Notes: generated from the sequence alone by a model not told the origin. Counted from the stretch's first letter, positions 7,597 to 17,069 are shown. The stretch is DNA of 64,000 nt from Escherichia marmotae (GCF_002900365.1 NZ_CP025979.1:3968001-4032000); one strand, 5' to 3'. Numbers and translations are program-made.

Positions 7597-9078
7597 TCAG
7601 TTACGGAAAGGGTTATGACCGTTACTGGTGGAAGTGCGTGCGGATACCTGCTGAACGGCTGGTGCCGGGCTATCAGGTGCATAACCATCAGCGATAGCAT
7701 TTTGTTCCGGCGTTTGCGGCGCGACGTTTTCCGGGTTAGTGGAAACCGGTTTGCTCAGCGCATTGTTCAATGCCAGCAGATCCTGCTCGTTCAACGTACC
7801 CAGAGCTGATTTAATATTCAACTGGTTAATCAGGTAGTTATAACGTGCATTCGCCAGTTCTTGCTTGGCGTTGTACAGCGTCGTGGTGGCGTCCAATACA
7901 TCAACAATGGTACGCGTACCGACCGAGTAACCAGCTTCCATCGCGTCTAATGAGCTTTGGGCGGAAATAACGGCTTGTTTGTAAGCGTTAATGCTACTGA
8001 TAGATGCATTAATGTTGTTGAAGGAGGAACGCACGGTTTGCACGACGCTACGGTGTGCGCTTTCCAGTTGCTCGCTGGCACCCACGAAGTTGTACTGCGC
8101 CTGTTTCACCTGCGAGTTAACCATTCCGCCCTGATAAATCGGCAGCGAGAAGCTCAGGCCCACTTTGTTCTGGCCCATATTGCTGTCGTCATACTGGCCT
8201 GCGGTCGCACCACGGGTTTTCGAACCACTGTAGGAGGTGTCAGAAATTCCGGTAGAGGCCGTTAAATCCAGAGTCGGTAAGTGACCATCCTGCGCCTGGC
8301 GAATTTGCTCGCGTGCCAGGTCCTGGCTCAAACGTGCCTGTAACAGCGACAGGTTACGCTTTTCAGCTTCTTTCAGCAGAGTGTTCACCGGCTGTGGTTT
8401 GTCGGTTTTAAAGTTTTCAACATTCAGCGCCGCCAGTTCCGGGTAGTAATTACCAGTGATCTGACGCAGTTGCTCAACGGCATTGTCGAGATTGTTACGT
8501 GCGGTCACTTCGTTTGCCAGCACGGTATCGTACTGTGCGCGGGCGTTCTGCACGTCGGTGATCGCCACCAGACCCACGTTAAAACGTTGGGTGGTTTGAT
8601 CTAACTGACGGTAGATCGCTTCTTTTTGCGCCTGGGTATAGGAAAGAACGTCAATCGCATTCAACACGTTGAAATAAGCGGTCGCGGTGTTGAGGATCAG
8701 AGTTTGTTGATCGGTCTGGTAAGTGACGTCCTGAATTCCGGCCGCTTTTTCCTGCAAGGTCAGCGCACGCCATTTCGACATATCGAAAATGGACTGGGTC
8801 AACTGCAGGGACGCACTGGTCGCGTTAGAGTTGATGCCGTTCGCGTCGCGATAGCCGTTGCTGTAGGTGTAATCTGCACCTAAACCCAACTGTGGCAGTA
8901 ATGGACTGCGCGCTTCATTAATTTTTTCAAAGGCAGCATCACGATCGGCGGCAGACTTACGCAATTCCGGGTTACTAAGGCGTGCTTGCTGATAAACTTG
9001 CATCAGGTTCTCGGCCTGGCTCAACGTACTGAACCCAGAAAGGCTCAGGCCGATAAGAATGGGGAGCAATTTCTTCAT
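7597..9078 (-). CDS. tolC: TolC outer-membrane channel
   Basis: Trimeric outer-membrane/periplasmic tunnel shared by AcrAB and other multidrug pumps and by type I secretion systems. The start at MKKLLPILIG gives 493 residues, as in E. coli; ATGs 2 and 13 codons upstream are also in frame. A signal peptide ends SQA/ENL near residue 22. The two structural repeats begin with ENLMQVYQQA and LLKEAEKRNLSLLQARL. The C-terminal tail ends NGHNPFRN. The upstream region carries a marbox, and ygiB and ygiC follow. Nothing is broken; only small substitutions (for example TAGQYDD) separate it from the K-12 protein as recalled. Confidence 0.97.
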   Translation of the reverse strand: MKKLLPILIGLSLSGFSTLSQAENLMQVYQQARLSNPELRKSAADRDAAFEKINEARSPLLPQLGLGADYTYSNGYRDANGINSNATSASLQLTQSIFDMSKWRALTLQEKAAGIQDVTYQTDQQTLILNTATAYFNVLNAIDVLSYTQAQKEAIYRQLDQTTQRFNVGLVAITDVQNARAQYDTVLANEVTARNNLDNAVEQLRQITGNYYPELAALNVENFKTDKPQPVNTLLKEAEKRNLSLLQARLSQDLAREQIRQAQDGHLPTLDLTASTGISDTSYSGSKTRGATAGQYDDSNMGQNKVGLSFSLPIYQGGMVNSQVKQAQYNFVGASEQLESAHRSVVQTVRSSFNNINASISSINAYKQAVISAQSSLDAMEAGYSVGTRTIVDVLDATTTLYNAKQELANARYNYLINQLNIKSALGTLNEQDLLALNNALSKPVSTNPENVAPQTPEQNAIADGYAPDSPAPAVQQVSARTSTSNGHNPFRN

Positions 9079-9162
9079 TTGCATTCCTTGTGGTGAAGCA
9101 GTATTTAGCGCGATCAAACTGTAAAATTATTGCGGATTCTAGCAGAAGCCGCCACCGCAAAA

Positions 9163-9181
9163 GGTTGGCGTTACGTGCCAT
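9163..9181 (-). promoter_or_regulatory. MarA/SoxS/Rob box upstream of tolC
   Basis: On the minus strand ATGGCACGTAACGCCAACC fits the marbox consensus AYNGCACNNWNNRYYAAAY with one mismatch. It lies about 85 bases before the tolC start and agrees with the established control of tolC by MarA, SoxS and Rob. Confidence 0.75.
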
Positions 9182-9282
9182 AGGGCATTAATGTGCCTCA
9201 ATTTAACACATGACCGCTCAAACGGCAGTCAAACGTCGCTGAAATTCACATTTAATTCACTATTAGTGTCAGGACATTAACA

Positions 9283-9912
9283 ATGCTTAAGCCAGACAAC
9301 CTGCCCGTTACATTTGGCAAAAACGATGTAGAAATTATTGCACGAGAAACACTTTATCGCGGCTTTTTTTCATTAGATCTTTATAGATTTCGCCATCGTC
9401 TATTCAACGGACAAATGAGTCATGAGGTCCGGCGGGAAATTTTTGAGCGCGGGCACGCCGCAGTCTTGCTACCCTTTGACCCAGTACGCGATGAAGTTGT
9501 GCTGATTGAGCAGATTCGGATTGCCGCCTATGACACCAGCGAAACGCCCTGGTTATTGGAAATGGTTGCCGGGATGATCGAAGAAGGTGAAAGCGTAGAA
9601 GATGTCGCCCGTCGCGAAGCGATTGAAGAGGCGGGACTGATAGTCAAACGGATCAAACCGGTGTTAAGTTTTCTGGCAAGCCCGGGCGGCACCAGTGAGC
9701 GTTCGTCAATTATGGTGGGCGAAGTGGACGCCACGACCGCAAGCGGTATTCACGGTCTGGCTGATGAAAACGAAGATATTCGCGTTCATGTGGTAAGCAG
9801 GGAGCAGGCATACCAGTGGGTAGAAGAGGGGAAAATCGACAACGCAGCGTCGGTCATCGCTTTGCAATGGCTGCAACTGCATCATCAAGCGTTAAAAAAT
9901 GAGTGGGCATAA
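9283..9912 (+). CDS. nudF: NudF, ADP-ribose pyrophosphatase
   Basis: Cytosolic Nudix hydrolase that cleaves ADP-ribose (and ADP-glucose-like ADP-sugars) to AMP and sugar phosphate. The Nudix box is seen around residues 97-119: a GMIEEGE start and the REAIEEAG core that supplies metal-binding glutamates. The 209-residue length is normal. It opens the nudF-yqiB-cpdA-yqiA-parE gene run and is divergent from tolC across about 200 bases. yqiB begins immediately after its stop, so the two are probably translationally coupled. Confidence 0.95.
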   Translation: MLKPDNLPVTFGKNDVEIIARETLYRGFFSLDLYRFRHRLFNGQMSHEVRREIFERGHAAVLLPFDPVRDEVVLIEQIRIAAYDTSETPWLLEMVAGMIEEGESVEDVARREAIEEAGLIVKRIKPVLSFLASPGGTSERSSIMVGEVDATTASGIHGLADENEDIRVHVVSREQAYQWVEEGKIDNAASVIALQWLQLHHQALKNEWA

Positions 9913-10335
9913 ATGAAGCGTTACACACCTGACTTTCCTGAAATGATGCGCCTGTGCGAGATGAACTTTTCACAATTGCGCCGTTTGTTGCCGCGCAATG
10001 ACGCACCCGGCGAAACTGTAAGCTATCAGGTGGCAAACGCACAATATCGGTTAACGATTGTGGAATCGACCCGATACACTACCCTGGTGACAATTGAACA
10101 GATTGCACCTGCAATCAGTTACTGGAGCCTTCCGTCAATGACGGTGCGTCTGTATCATGACGCGATGGTGGCTGAAGTGTGTTCAAGTCAGCAGATTTTT
10201 CGCTTTAAAGCGCGGTATGATTATCCTAATAAAAAGTTGCATCAACGCGACGAAAAGCATCAAATTAATCAGTTTTTAGCGGACTGGTTGCGATACTGTT
10301 TAGCACATGGAGCGATGGCGATTCCGGTTTATTAG
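9913..10335 (+). CDS. yqiB: YqiB, DUF1249 protein
   Basis: 140-residue soluble protein of the DUF1249 family, with no membrane segment or signal. Its ATG abuts the nudF stop with no gap. The sequence has a helical N-terminus (RYTPDFPEMMRLCEMNF) and a conserved block around HDAMVAEV and RYDYPNKKMH-like (here RYDYPNKKLH). The biochemical role is unknown. Its fixed position between nudF and cpdA in enteric bacteria suggests a link to nucleotide turnover, but this is context only. Confidence 0.9.
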   Translation: MKRYTPDFPEMMRLCEMNFSQLRRLLPRNDAPGETVSYQVANAQYRLTIVESTRYTTLVTIEQIAPAISYWSLPSMTVRLYHDAMVAEVCSSQQIFRFKARYDYPNKKLHQRDEKHQINQFLADWLRYCLAHGAMAIPVY

Positions 10336-10359
10336 CGTCGTGAAACCTAAGGACACCAT

Positions 10360-11187
10360 TTGGAAAGCCTGTTAACCCTTCCTCTGGCTGGTGAGGCCAG
10401 AGTCAGGATTTTACAAATTACCGACACTCACCTGTTTGCACAAAAGCACGAAGCCCTGCTGGGGGTAAACACCTGGGAGAGCTATCAGGCGGTGCTGGAG
10501 GCGATTCGCCCACACCAGCACGAATTCGACCTGATTGTCGCGACAGGTGATTTGGCACAGGATCAATCCTCTGCGGCCTATCAGCACTTTGCAGAAGGCA
10601 TCGCAAGCTTTCGTGCGCCCTGCGTCTGGCTGCCGGGTAACCATGATTTCCAGCCTGCGATGTACAGCGCATTACAGGATGCGGGCATCTCCCCGGCGAA
10701 GCGTGTGTTTATTGGTGAGCAATGGCAAATCCTGATGCTGGATAGCCAGGTGTTTGGCGTACCGCACGGCGAGTTGAGCGAGTTTCAGCTTGATTGGCTG
10801 GAACGTAAACTGGCCGATGCGCCAGAACGTCATACTTTGCTGCTGCTGCACCATCATCCGTTGCCTGCGGGTTGTAGCTGGCTTGACCAGCACAGTCTGC
10901 GTAACGCGGGTGAACTGGATAACGTGCTGGTGAAGTTTCCGCACGTCAAATATCTGTTGTGCGGACATATCCATCAGGAACTCGATCTCGACTGGAATGG
11001 TCGCCGCCTGCTGGCAACGCCATCAACCTGTGTGCAGTTTAAACCACACTGTTCCAACTTTACGCTGGACACTATTGCCCCTGGCTGGCGTACGCTGGAA
11101 CTCCATGCCGATGGCACCCTGACTACCGAAGTGCACCGCCTGGCGGACACTCGTTTCCAACCAGATACCGCTTCAGAAGGCTACTGA
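10360..11187 (+). CDS. cpdA: CpdA, 3',5'-cyclic AMP phosphodiesterase
   Basis: Class III cyclic nucleotide phosphodiesterase that hydrolyses cAMP to AMP and so damps CRP signalling. Metallophosphoesterase motifs are in order: DTHLF (residue 22 region), ATGDLAQD near 64, GNHDF near 94, the HHHPLPAG block near 165, and GHIHQE near 204. The start is TTG, preceded by CTAAGGA; this gives the E. coli length of 275 residues. Its stop overlaps the yqiA start by one base. It is intact. Confidence 0.95.
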   Translation: MESLLTLPLAGEARVRILQITDTHLFAQKHEALLGVNTWESYQAVLEAIRPHQHEFDLIVATGDLAQDQSSAAYQHFAEGIASFRAPCVWLPGNHDFQPAMYSALQDAGISPAKRVFIGEQWQILMLDSQVFGVPHGELSEFQLDWLERKLADAPERHTLLLLHHHPLPAGCSWLDQHSLRNAGELDNVLVKFPHVKYLLCGHIHQELDLDWNGRRLLATPSTCVQFKPHCSNFTLDTIAPGWRTLELHADGTLTTEVHRLADTRFQPDTASEGY

Positions 11188-11768
11188 TGTCAACGCTTCT
11201 TTATTTGCATGGATTCAACAGTTCGCCGCGTTCAGCGAAAGCGAGCTTGTTGAAAAACTGGCTGGCGGAGCATCACCCTGACGTTGAGATGATTATTCCG
11301 CAGTTGCCGCCGTATCCTTCCGATGCGGCAGAACTGCTGGAATCCATTGTGCTGGAACATGGTGGTGATTCGCTGGGTATCGTTGGTTCGTCACTTGGGG
11401 GTTATTACGCTACCTGGTTGTCGCAATGTTTTATGCTGCCAGCGGTAGTGGTAAACCCGGCTGTGCGCCCGTTTGAACTGCTGACGGACTATCTCGGTCA
11501 GAACGAGAACCCCTACACCGGGCAGCAATATGTGCTAGAGTCACGCCATATTTACGATCTCAAAGTCATGCAGATTGACCCACTGGAAGCACCGGATCTT
11601 ATCTGGCTGCTGCAACAGACGGGAGATGAAGTGCTGGATTACCGCCAGGCGGTGGCGTACTACGCCTCCTGCCGCCAGACTGTAATAGAAGGCGGCAACC
11701 ACGCATTCACGGGCTTCGAAGATTATTTCAACCCGATCGTCGATTTTCTTGGTCTGCACCATCTCTGA
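11187..11768 (+). CDS. yqiA: YqiA, alpha/beta-hydrolase esterase
   Basis: 193-residue alpha/beta-hydrolase of the UPF0227 family, described in E. coli as an esterase active on short acyl esters and thioesters. Visible features: LYLHGFNSSPRSAK near the N-terminus (oxyanion loop), the nucleophile elbow GSSLGGYY near residue 73, and the likely catalytic His in GGNHAFTGF near residue 172. It overlaps the cpdA stop by one base and is followed by parE after 28 bases. The physiological substrate is unknown. Confidence 0.92.
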   Translation: MSTLLYLHGFNSSPRSAKASLLKNWLAEHHPDVEMIIPQLPPYPSDAAELLESIVLEHGGDSLGIVGSSLGGYYATWLSQCFMLPAVVVNPAVRPFELLTDYLGQNENPYTGQQYVLESRHIYDLKVMQIDPLEAPDLIWLLQQTGDEVLDYRQAVAYYASCRQTVIEGGNHAFTGFEDYFNPIVDFLGLHHL

Positions 11769-11796
11769 CGATCAACTCGAATTGCTAACTTAAACC

Positions 11797-13689
11797 ATGA
11801 CGCAAACTTATAACGCTGATGCCATTGAGGTACTCACCGGGCTTGAGCCGGTTCGCCGCCGCCCGGGGATGTATACCGATACCACTCGCCCAAACCATTT
11901 GGGGCAAGAAGTTATTGATAACAGTGTCGATGAAGCACTGGCCGGTCACGCAAAACGCGTGGACGTTATTTTACATGCTGACCAGTCGCTGGAGGTCATT
12001 GACGATGGCCGTGGAATGCCGGTGGATATTCACCCGGAAGAAGGTGTTCCGGCGGTCGAATTGATCCTCTGCCGTCTGCACGCGGGTGGTAAGTTCTCCA
12101 ATAAAAACTATCAGTTCTCCGGCGGCCTGCACGGCGTGGGGATTTCGGTGGTTAACGCCCTGTCAAAGCGCGTAGAAGTCAACGTGCGCCGCGATGGCCA
12201 GATTTATAACATCGCGTTTGAAAATGGCGAAAAAGTACAGGATTTGCAGGTTGTCGGCACTTGCGGTAAACGCAATACCGGCACCAGCGTACATTTCTGG
12301 CCGGATGAAACCTTCTTTGACAGCCCGCGTTTTTCTGTTTCGCGCCTTACGCATGTGCTGAAAGCCAAAGCGGTACTGTGCCCCGGCGTTGAGATCACTT
12401 TTAAAGATGAGATCAACAATACCGAACAACGCTGGTGCTATCAGGACGGTCTGAATGATTACCTCGCGGAAGCGGTAAATGGCTTGCCGACGTTGCCGGA
12501 AAAACCGTTTATCGGTAATTTTTCTGGCGATACCGAAGCGGTGGACTGGGCGCTCTTGTGGCTGCCGGAAGGTGGCGAACTGCTGACCGAAAGCTACGTC
12601 AACCTGATCCCAACGATGCAGGGCGGGACGCACGTTAACGGTCTGCGTCAGGGCCTGCTGGACGCGATGCGCGAGTTCTGTGAATACCGCAACATTCTGC
12701 CGCGCGGCGTGAAACTGTCAGCGGAAGATATCTGGGATCGCTGCGCATATGTGCTGTCAGTAAAAATGCAGGATCCGCAGTTTGCCGGGCAGACCAAAGA
12801 ACGTCTCTCTTCGCGTCAATGTGCGGCATTCGTTTCTGGCGTGGTGAAAGATGCGTTCACCCTGTGGTTGAACCAGAACGTCCAGGCTGCTGAATTGCTG
12901 GCGGAGATGGCGATTTCCAGCGCCCAGCGTCGTATGCGTGCGGCGAAGAAAGTGGTACGTAAAAAGCTGACCAGTGGCCCGGCGTTGCCTGGCAAACTGG
13001 CTGACTGTACCGCGCAGGATCTCAATCGTACCGAACTGTTCCTCGTGGAAGGTGACTCCGCAGGTGGATCAGCCAAGCAGGCGCGCGATCGTGAATATCA
13101 GGCGATCATGCCGTTGAAAGGTAAGATCCTTAACACCTGGGAGGTCTCTTCTGATGAAGTGTTGGCCTCGCAGGAAGTGCATGATATTTCAGTGGCGATC
13201 GGTATTGATCCTGACAGCGCCGACCTTAGCCAGTTGCGTTATGGCAAGATCTGTATCCTGGCGGATGCGGACTCCGATGGCCTGCACATTGCTACGTTGC
13301 TTTGCGCACTGTTTGTAAAGCACTTCCGCACGCTGGTGAAACACGGCCACGTTTACGTTGCTCTGCCACCGCTCTACCGCATTGACCTCGGGAAAGAGGT
13401 TTATTACGCGCTGACGGAAGAAGAAAAAGAGGGCGTGCTTGAGCAGTTAAAACGCAAAAAAGGCAAGCCTAACGTCCAGCGTTTTAAAGGTCTGGGCGAA
13501 ATGAATCCGATGCAATTGCGCGAAACCACGCTTGATCCGAATACACGCCGTCTGGTGCAGTTAACCATCGATGATGAAGACGATCAGCGTACTGACGCGA
13601 TGATGGACATGCTGCTGGCGAAGAAACGCTCGGAAGACCGCCGTAACTGGTTGCAAGAGAAAGGTGATATGGCGGAGATTGAGGTCTGA
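11797..13689 (+). CDS. parE: ParE, topoisomerase IV subunit B
   Basis: ATPase subunit of topoisomerase IV, which decatenates sister chromosomes with ParC. The 630-residue protein contains the GHKL ATPase (EVIDNSVDEALAGH near 40; DDGRGMPV near 69; GGLHGVGISVVNALS near 110), a transducer domain, and the TOPRIM domain with EGDSAGGSAKQ near 417 and DADSDGLHI near 492. The region associated with fluoroquinolone resistance (NTWEVSSDEV) shows no obvious resistance substitution by eye. parC, the partner subunit, lies 13 kb away at 26954. A terminator follows. Confidence 0.97.
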   Translation: MTQTYNADAIEVLTGLEPVRRRPGMYTDTTRPNHLGQEVIDNSVDEALAGHAKRVDVILHADQSLEVIDDGRGMPVDIHPEEGVPAVELILCRLHAGGKFSNKNYQFSGGLHGVGISVVNALSKRVEVNVRRDGQIYNIAFENGEKVQDLQVVGTCGKRNTGTSVHFWPDETFFDSPRFSVSRLTHVLKAKAVLCPGVEITFKDEINNTEQRWCYQDGLNDYLAEAVNGLPTLPEKPFIGNFSGDTEAVDWALLWLPEGGELLTESYVNLIPTMQGGTHVNGLRQGLLDAMREFCEYRNILPRGVKLSAEDIWDRCAYVLSVKMQDPQFAGQTKERLSSRQCAAFVSGVVKDAFTLWLNQNVQAAELLAEMAISSAQRRMRAAKKVVRKKLTSGPALPGKLADCTAQDLNRTELFLVEGDSAGGSAKQARDREYQAIMPLKGKILNTWEVSSDEVLASQEVHDISVAIGIDPDSADLSQLRYGKICILADADSDGLHIATLLCALFVKHFRTLVKHGHVYVALPPLYRIDLGKEVYYALTEEEKEGVLEQLKRKKGKPNVQRFKGLGEMNPMQLRETTLDPNTRRLVQLTIDDEDDQRTDAMMDMLLAKKRSEDRRNWLQEKGDMAEIEV

Positions 13690-13715
13690 TAATTCCCGCC
13701 AGGAGAATAAAATAT

Positions 13716-13744
13716 AGCCCGGTAAACATACCGGGCTTTTTTTA
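13716..13744 (+). terminator. Terminator after parE
   Basis: Stem AGCCCGGT / ACCGGGCT closing AAACAT, followed by seven T. It ends parE transcription and lies directly at the 3' end of the convergent TonB receptor gene. This point marks the left border of the accessory iron locus. Confidence 0.88.
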
Positions 13745-15886
13745 TCAAAATTCCATTTTCACCGTGAATTGCACTTCACGCGGATCGCCAATCTGATTAC
13801 CCAGATTATTTGTGGCTATGGAAGAGGTGTAATACGTTTTATCAAACAGGTTTTTGACGTTTAATTGCAGAGTGACCGGATACTGCAATTTCATTTTATA
13901 TGCGGCGAAGGCATCGGCAACGAAATAGCCCGGCAGATAGTAGTCAGCCCCATTGGTTGCTGAACGACGGCTTACGCCATGTCCGCCACCGCCAAACGTC
14001 AGCGTGTTATTGCCAGGCATATTATGAATGTCATAGGTCAGGAATAGCGAACCGGTATGACGAGGAACATTCGGCAATGGTTTTCCTGCATAATCAGGAT
14101 CTTCCAGAACCTTAGCATCGGTATAGCCGTAGCTGGCAATAATATTAATATTTTCAGTTAATGCTCCCGCAAGGTCGACTTCTACCCCTCTTGAACGAAC
14201 GCGGCCTGCCGTTTTGGCGATGGTTTCGTCACCAATACTTTCGGTATACAACACGTTGCGTTTATGGATATCAAACAGCGCAATATCTGCGGTTATACCA
14301 TCGAACAGCTCGAATTTTGCCCCGACTTCGTAAGCATTAGATGATTCCGGGGGAAGATCGCCAATGTAGCTGGCAATTGACGATTGCGGCATAAATGTTT
14401 GCGAATAATTGGCAAATAAGGATACCGATGGCGTCAGTTTGTAGACCAACCCCAGTTTGGGAGTCCATTGCTCATCGCGGCTGTCAGTATTGACATTAAA
14501 AGGACGGCCTTTACCCGCATACTGCGTGTAATACTGATAGCGGATCCCGGCGACGGCAATCCAGTTATCGGTCAGATAGAGCGCGTCCTGAGCATAAGCT
14601 GAGTAGCTCTCCTGTTTGATCGTCTGATCACTGTCCGATGCCGAGACCGTTGTACATTTGCTGGTATTGCCATAAACAGGGTTGTAGATATTGAAATCTT
14701 TAGCGTTTTTACAGCGAATCATATCTGTGCGCAGAAGATCATAATATTCATATGACACCCCGCCCAGAATCTCATTATAGAATCCAGCGATATCGACATT
14801 CCCTTGCAGATCCGCACGAGTAGAATGCATGCGCTGAGTAGAGCCCTGAGTTGCATCAACACGCCGTGTCAGCGTTCCTGTTGTTGCATCATACGCGGTA
14901 ACGCGAGCTTGATTATCGCTGTATTTATCCTGGCTGTAGCTGTAATCAAAGCGCGCAGTCCACTGGCTATTGAGATGATATTCTGCGTTGAGTTGCGCCA
15001 GATCGGACTGACCATCTGTAATATTAAACGGTTCGTCGAAACGTATTTTTCGATCAACGTTTACGGGCTGTTTCGTCGTAAGATCGAAAATTGTTCCGCG
15101 ATCGAATGGCGTTTTATAGTCCCGATGTGAATAGAGCATGGTTACTGTTGCATTATCACCAAACCAGGTGAGTGATGGGGCAATAAATGTACTGCGCTCT
15201 TTACCGAAGTTCCGCCAGTAGTCTTCATCCTGCACTTCCCCCGTCAGGCGGTAGGCCAGTTGAGTGCCTTCAATGGGACCTGTGATATCAAGTTGCCCTG
15301 TACCACCACCAAAACTGGAGGACGTGGCTGAGACAGAACCATGGAACGTTTTTTCCGGGCGCTTTGTCACGACGTTAATCAGCCCACCAGGATCGAGAAT
15401 GCCATACAGCGTGGAGGCCGGGCCTTTTAGCACTTCCACACGTTCTGTTGCGGCGTTGAAACTGCGAGGAAGTACGGTTCGCAGGCCGTTGGTCATGATG
15501 GAGCCATCCCGGTTTGCACCAAACCCACGACGTACAAAAGCGTCCTGAGTCCCGCCTAATGTATTGGTTTGCACCACGTTACTGACGTTATAAAGCGCCT
15601 CATCCAGCGTCGTCGCATGCTGATTTTCCAGAACTTGATCGCTAACCGTATTGACCACCTGCGGAATATCCAGCATCGGCATATCGGTTAATGTCGCCGT
15701 GGAGGTGCTCAGAGGCTGATAACCGTCGGTCGCCTCAGTTGCGGTATTCGCATCCGCGGTAACCGTGATGGTTTCGCCATCTTTGGTCGTTACAGTGTCT
15801 GTTGCATGAATCATCGGTGCCGCAAAGAGCAGTGAAAAGAGCGCCCGACCTTTGACTCCTGAGAATGAAGGTGTGAACTTAGCCAT
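13745..15886 (-). CDS. TonB-dependent ferric-siderophore outer-membrane receptor
   Basis: 713-residue outer-membrane receptor that would import a ferric siderophore using TonB-ExbB-ExbD energy. Features: an N-terminal signal (about residues 1-28), a TonB-box-like ETITVTA near residue 38, the plug domain with RGFGANRDG and GLINVVTKRPE near 160-175, then a beta-barrel ending in Phe (VQFTVKMEF), the usual outer-membrane signal. The plug layout is that of hydroxamate-type receptors (FhuA/FcuA class, siderophore-receptor family). It is divergent from an ABC importer and regulator, and K-12 has no equivalent here. I recall a putative iron receptor in the same position in UPEC genomes but cannot name its siderophore. 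Confidence 0.9.
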   Translation of the reverse strand: MAKFTPSFSGVKGRALFSLLFAAPMIHATDTVTTKDGETITVTADANTATEATDGYQPLSTSTATLTDMPMLDIPQVVNTVSDQVLENQHATTLDEALYNVSNVVQTNTLGGTQDAFVRRGFGANRDGSIMTNGLRTVLPRSFNAATERVEVLKGPASTLYGILDPGGLINVVTKRPEKTFHGSVSATSSSFGGGTGQLDITGPIEGTQLAYRLTGEVQDEDYWRNFGKERSTFIAPSLTWFGDNATVTMLYSHRDYKTPFDRGTIFDLTTKQPVNVDRKIRFDEPFNITDGQSDLAQLNAEYHLNSQWTARFDYSYSQDKYSDNQARVTAYDATTGTLTRRVDATQGSTQRMHSTRADLQGNVDIAGFYNEILGGVSYEYYDLLRTDMIRCKNAKDFNIYNPVYGNTSKCTTVSASDSDQTIKQESYSAYAQDALYLTDNWIAVAGIRYQYYTQYAGKGRPFNVNTDSRDEQWTPKLGLVYKLTPSVSLFANYSQTFMPQSSIASYIGDLPPESSNAYEVGAKFELFDGITADIALFDIHKRNVLYTESIGDETIAKTAGRVRSRGVEVDLAGALTENINIIASYGYTDAKVLEDPDYAGKPLPNVPRHTGSLFLTYDIHNMPGNNTLTFGGGGHGVSRRSATNGADYYLPGYFVADAFAAYKMKLQYPVTLQLNVKNLFDKTYYTSSIATNNLGNQIGDPREVQFTVKMEF

Positions 15887-15984
15887 TTAGTCTTTTATCC
15901 CAAAAACTCGCGGATTGTCGCGAGTGAAAATTGTTTCTTGTTGCTCACTAAGCACTATCCGTTTGTTATTTCGCCATCGGATAT

Positions 15985-16003
15985 GTAATTGAGAATCATT
16001 CAA
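15985..16003. promoter_or_regulatory. Fur-box-like site of the iron locus
   Basis: GTAATTGAGAATCATTCAA matches the 19-bp Fur consensus at 13 positions, with the right-hand 13 bases matching at 10. It lies about 100 bases upstream of the receptor start. Iron control of a siderophore receptor is expected. Confidence 0.5.
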
Positions 16004-16012
16004 TCATGCAAT

Positions 16013-16190
16013 AATGTAGTAGTAAATGAGAAATAACGAAAAAATGCTACAGGTGTTTTCACGATGATTTAATGCAGGTTGATTGTTTTTAACTCATTAA
16101 TATTTAATGTTTTAATTTTTATTTTCAAAAAGATTTTACCTGTTATTTACCTTGTTTTTGTGTGGGTTTTAACTTCTTGACTACTACATT
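16013..16190. repeat. Pair of inverted 11-bp sites flanking the divergent promoters
   Basis: AATGTAGTAGT at 16013-16023 and its exact complement ACTACTACATT at 16180-16190, 156 bases apart. One copy lies near each divergent promoter area. They could be two operators of one regulator, for example the RpiR-type protein encoded at the end of the operon; that link is inference. Confidence 0.4.
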
Positions 16191-16259
16191 TTGTGGCGTC
16201 AAACTCTCAAAGGAGAATGAGTTTTATTTTTGTTTGTCTTTGATTAAGTTGGCGTACAC

Positions 16260-17069
16260 GTGGCACATAACGCAAAAGGGCAGGGGCTGATCCTCGACGA
16301 TGTTTCTGCCGGGTATCACAAGAACATCATTGTTGATGGTGTTTCTTTCTCCGTTCCCACAGAGAAAATGACCGTTCTGGTTGGGGCAAACGGCTGTGGA
16401 AAGTCGACGTTGCTCAGTACCATTGCGCGTATATTGCAACCCATGGGCGGCTCGATATTGCTTGATGGCAAAGCGATTCACGAGCAACCAACGAAAGCGT
16501 TATCCCGCAGACTTGGGATCTTACCGCAGTCGCCATTATTGCCGGAGGGCTTAACCGTTTACGAACTGGTGTCGCGCGGGCGCTTTCCCTGGCAGAATTT
16601 TATACGTCAATGGAGCGACGCTGACGAGCAGGCGGTAGAAGAGGCCCTGAAATTAACCGGTACGCAGGAGTTTGCGCATTTACCTGTTGAAAAACTCTCT
16701 GGTGGGCAGCGCCAGCGGTGCTGGATTGCGATGGTGTTGGCGCAAAAGACGCCTTATATCCTGCTGGATGAACCAACAACCTGGCTTGATTTACGTTATC
16801 AGGTTGAAATTCTTGAGTTATTACATGACTTAACGCGCCATCACGGGCGTACAGTCGTTGTGGTGTTGCATGATCTGAATTTTGCCGTCAATTATGGCGA
16901 TACGCTGATATTTTTACGCCAGGGGAAAGTGGTGCGTGTGTTGAATGAGGGGGAGCATTGCACGCCTGAGCTGGTGAAAGCTGTCTTTGACGTTGATGTT
17001 CACGCATCAATAAATCCTCTGACGGGAAAACCGTTTTTCATGCCGTTTCGTGGTGTAGAAAAAGTATGA
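16260..17069 (+). CDS. Iron-siderophore ABC transporter ATP-binding protein
   Basis: 269-residue FepC/FecE-type ATPase that would power import of ferric siderophore through the two downstream permeases. Walker A is GANGCGKST near residue 43, the ABC signature is KLSGGQRQR near 144, Walker B is YILLDEPTTWLDL near 165, and the switch His is in VLHDLN near 202. The start is GTG at 16260 with only a weak ribosome-binding site; a strong AAAGGAGA lies further upstream before a different short frame. The stop overlaps the first permease start (ATGATG), typical of a compact import operon. Confidence 0.92.
   Translation: MAHNAKGQGLILDDVSAGYHKNIIVDGVSFSVPTEKMTVLVGANGCGKSTLLSTIARILQPMGGSILLDGKAIHEQPTKALSRRLGILPQSPLLPEGLTVYELVSRGRFPWQNFIRQWSDADEQAVEEALKLTGTQEFAHLPVEKLSGGQRQRCWIAMVLAQKTPYILLDEPTTWLDLRYQVEILELLHDLTRHHGRTVVVVLHDLNFAVNYGDTLIFLRQGKVVRVLNEGEHCTPELVKAVFDVDVHASINPLTGKPFFMPFRGVEKV

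Larger units (their letters stand above)
15887..16259. other. Divergent regulatory region of the iron locus
   Basis: 373 bases without a clear gene, AT-rich, between the divergent receptor and ABC operon. It holds a Fur-box-like site (15985-16003), a distant 11-bp inverted repeat (16013-16023 and 16180-16190), and a 9-codon reading frame with a good ribosome-binding site (16217-16243). Both operon promoters must be here. Confidence 0.6.
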
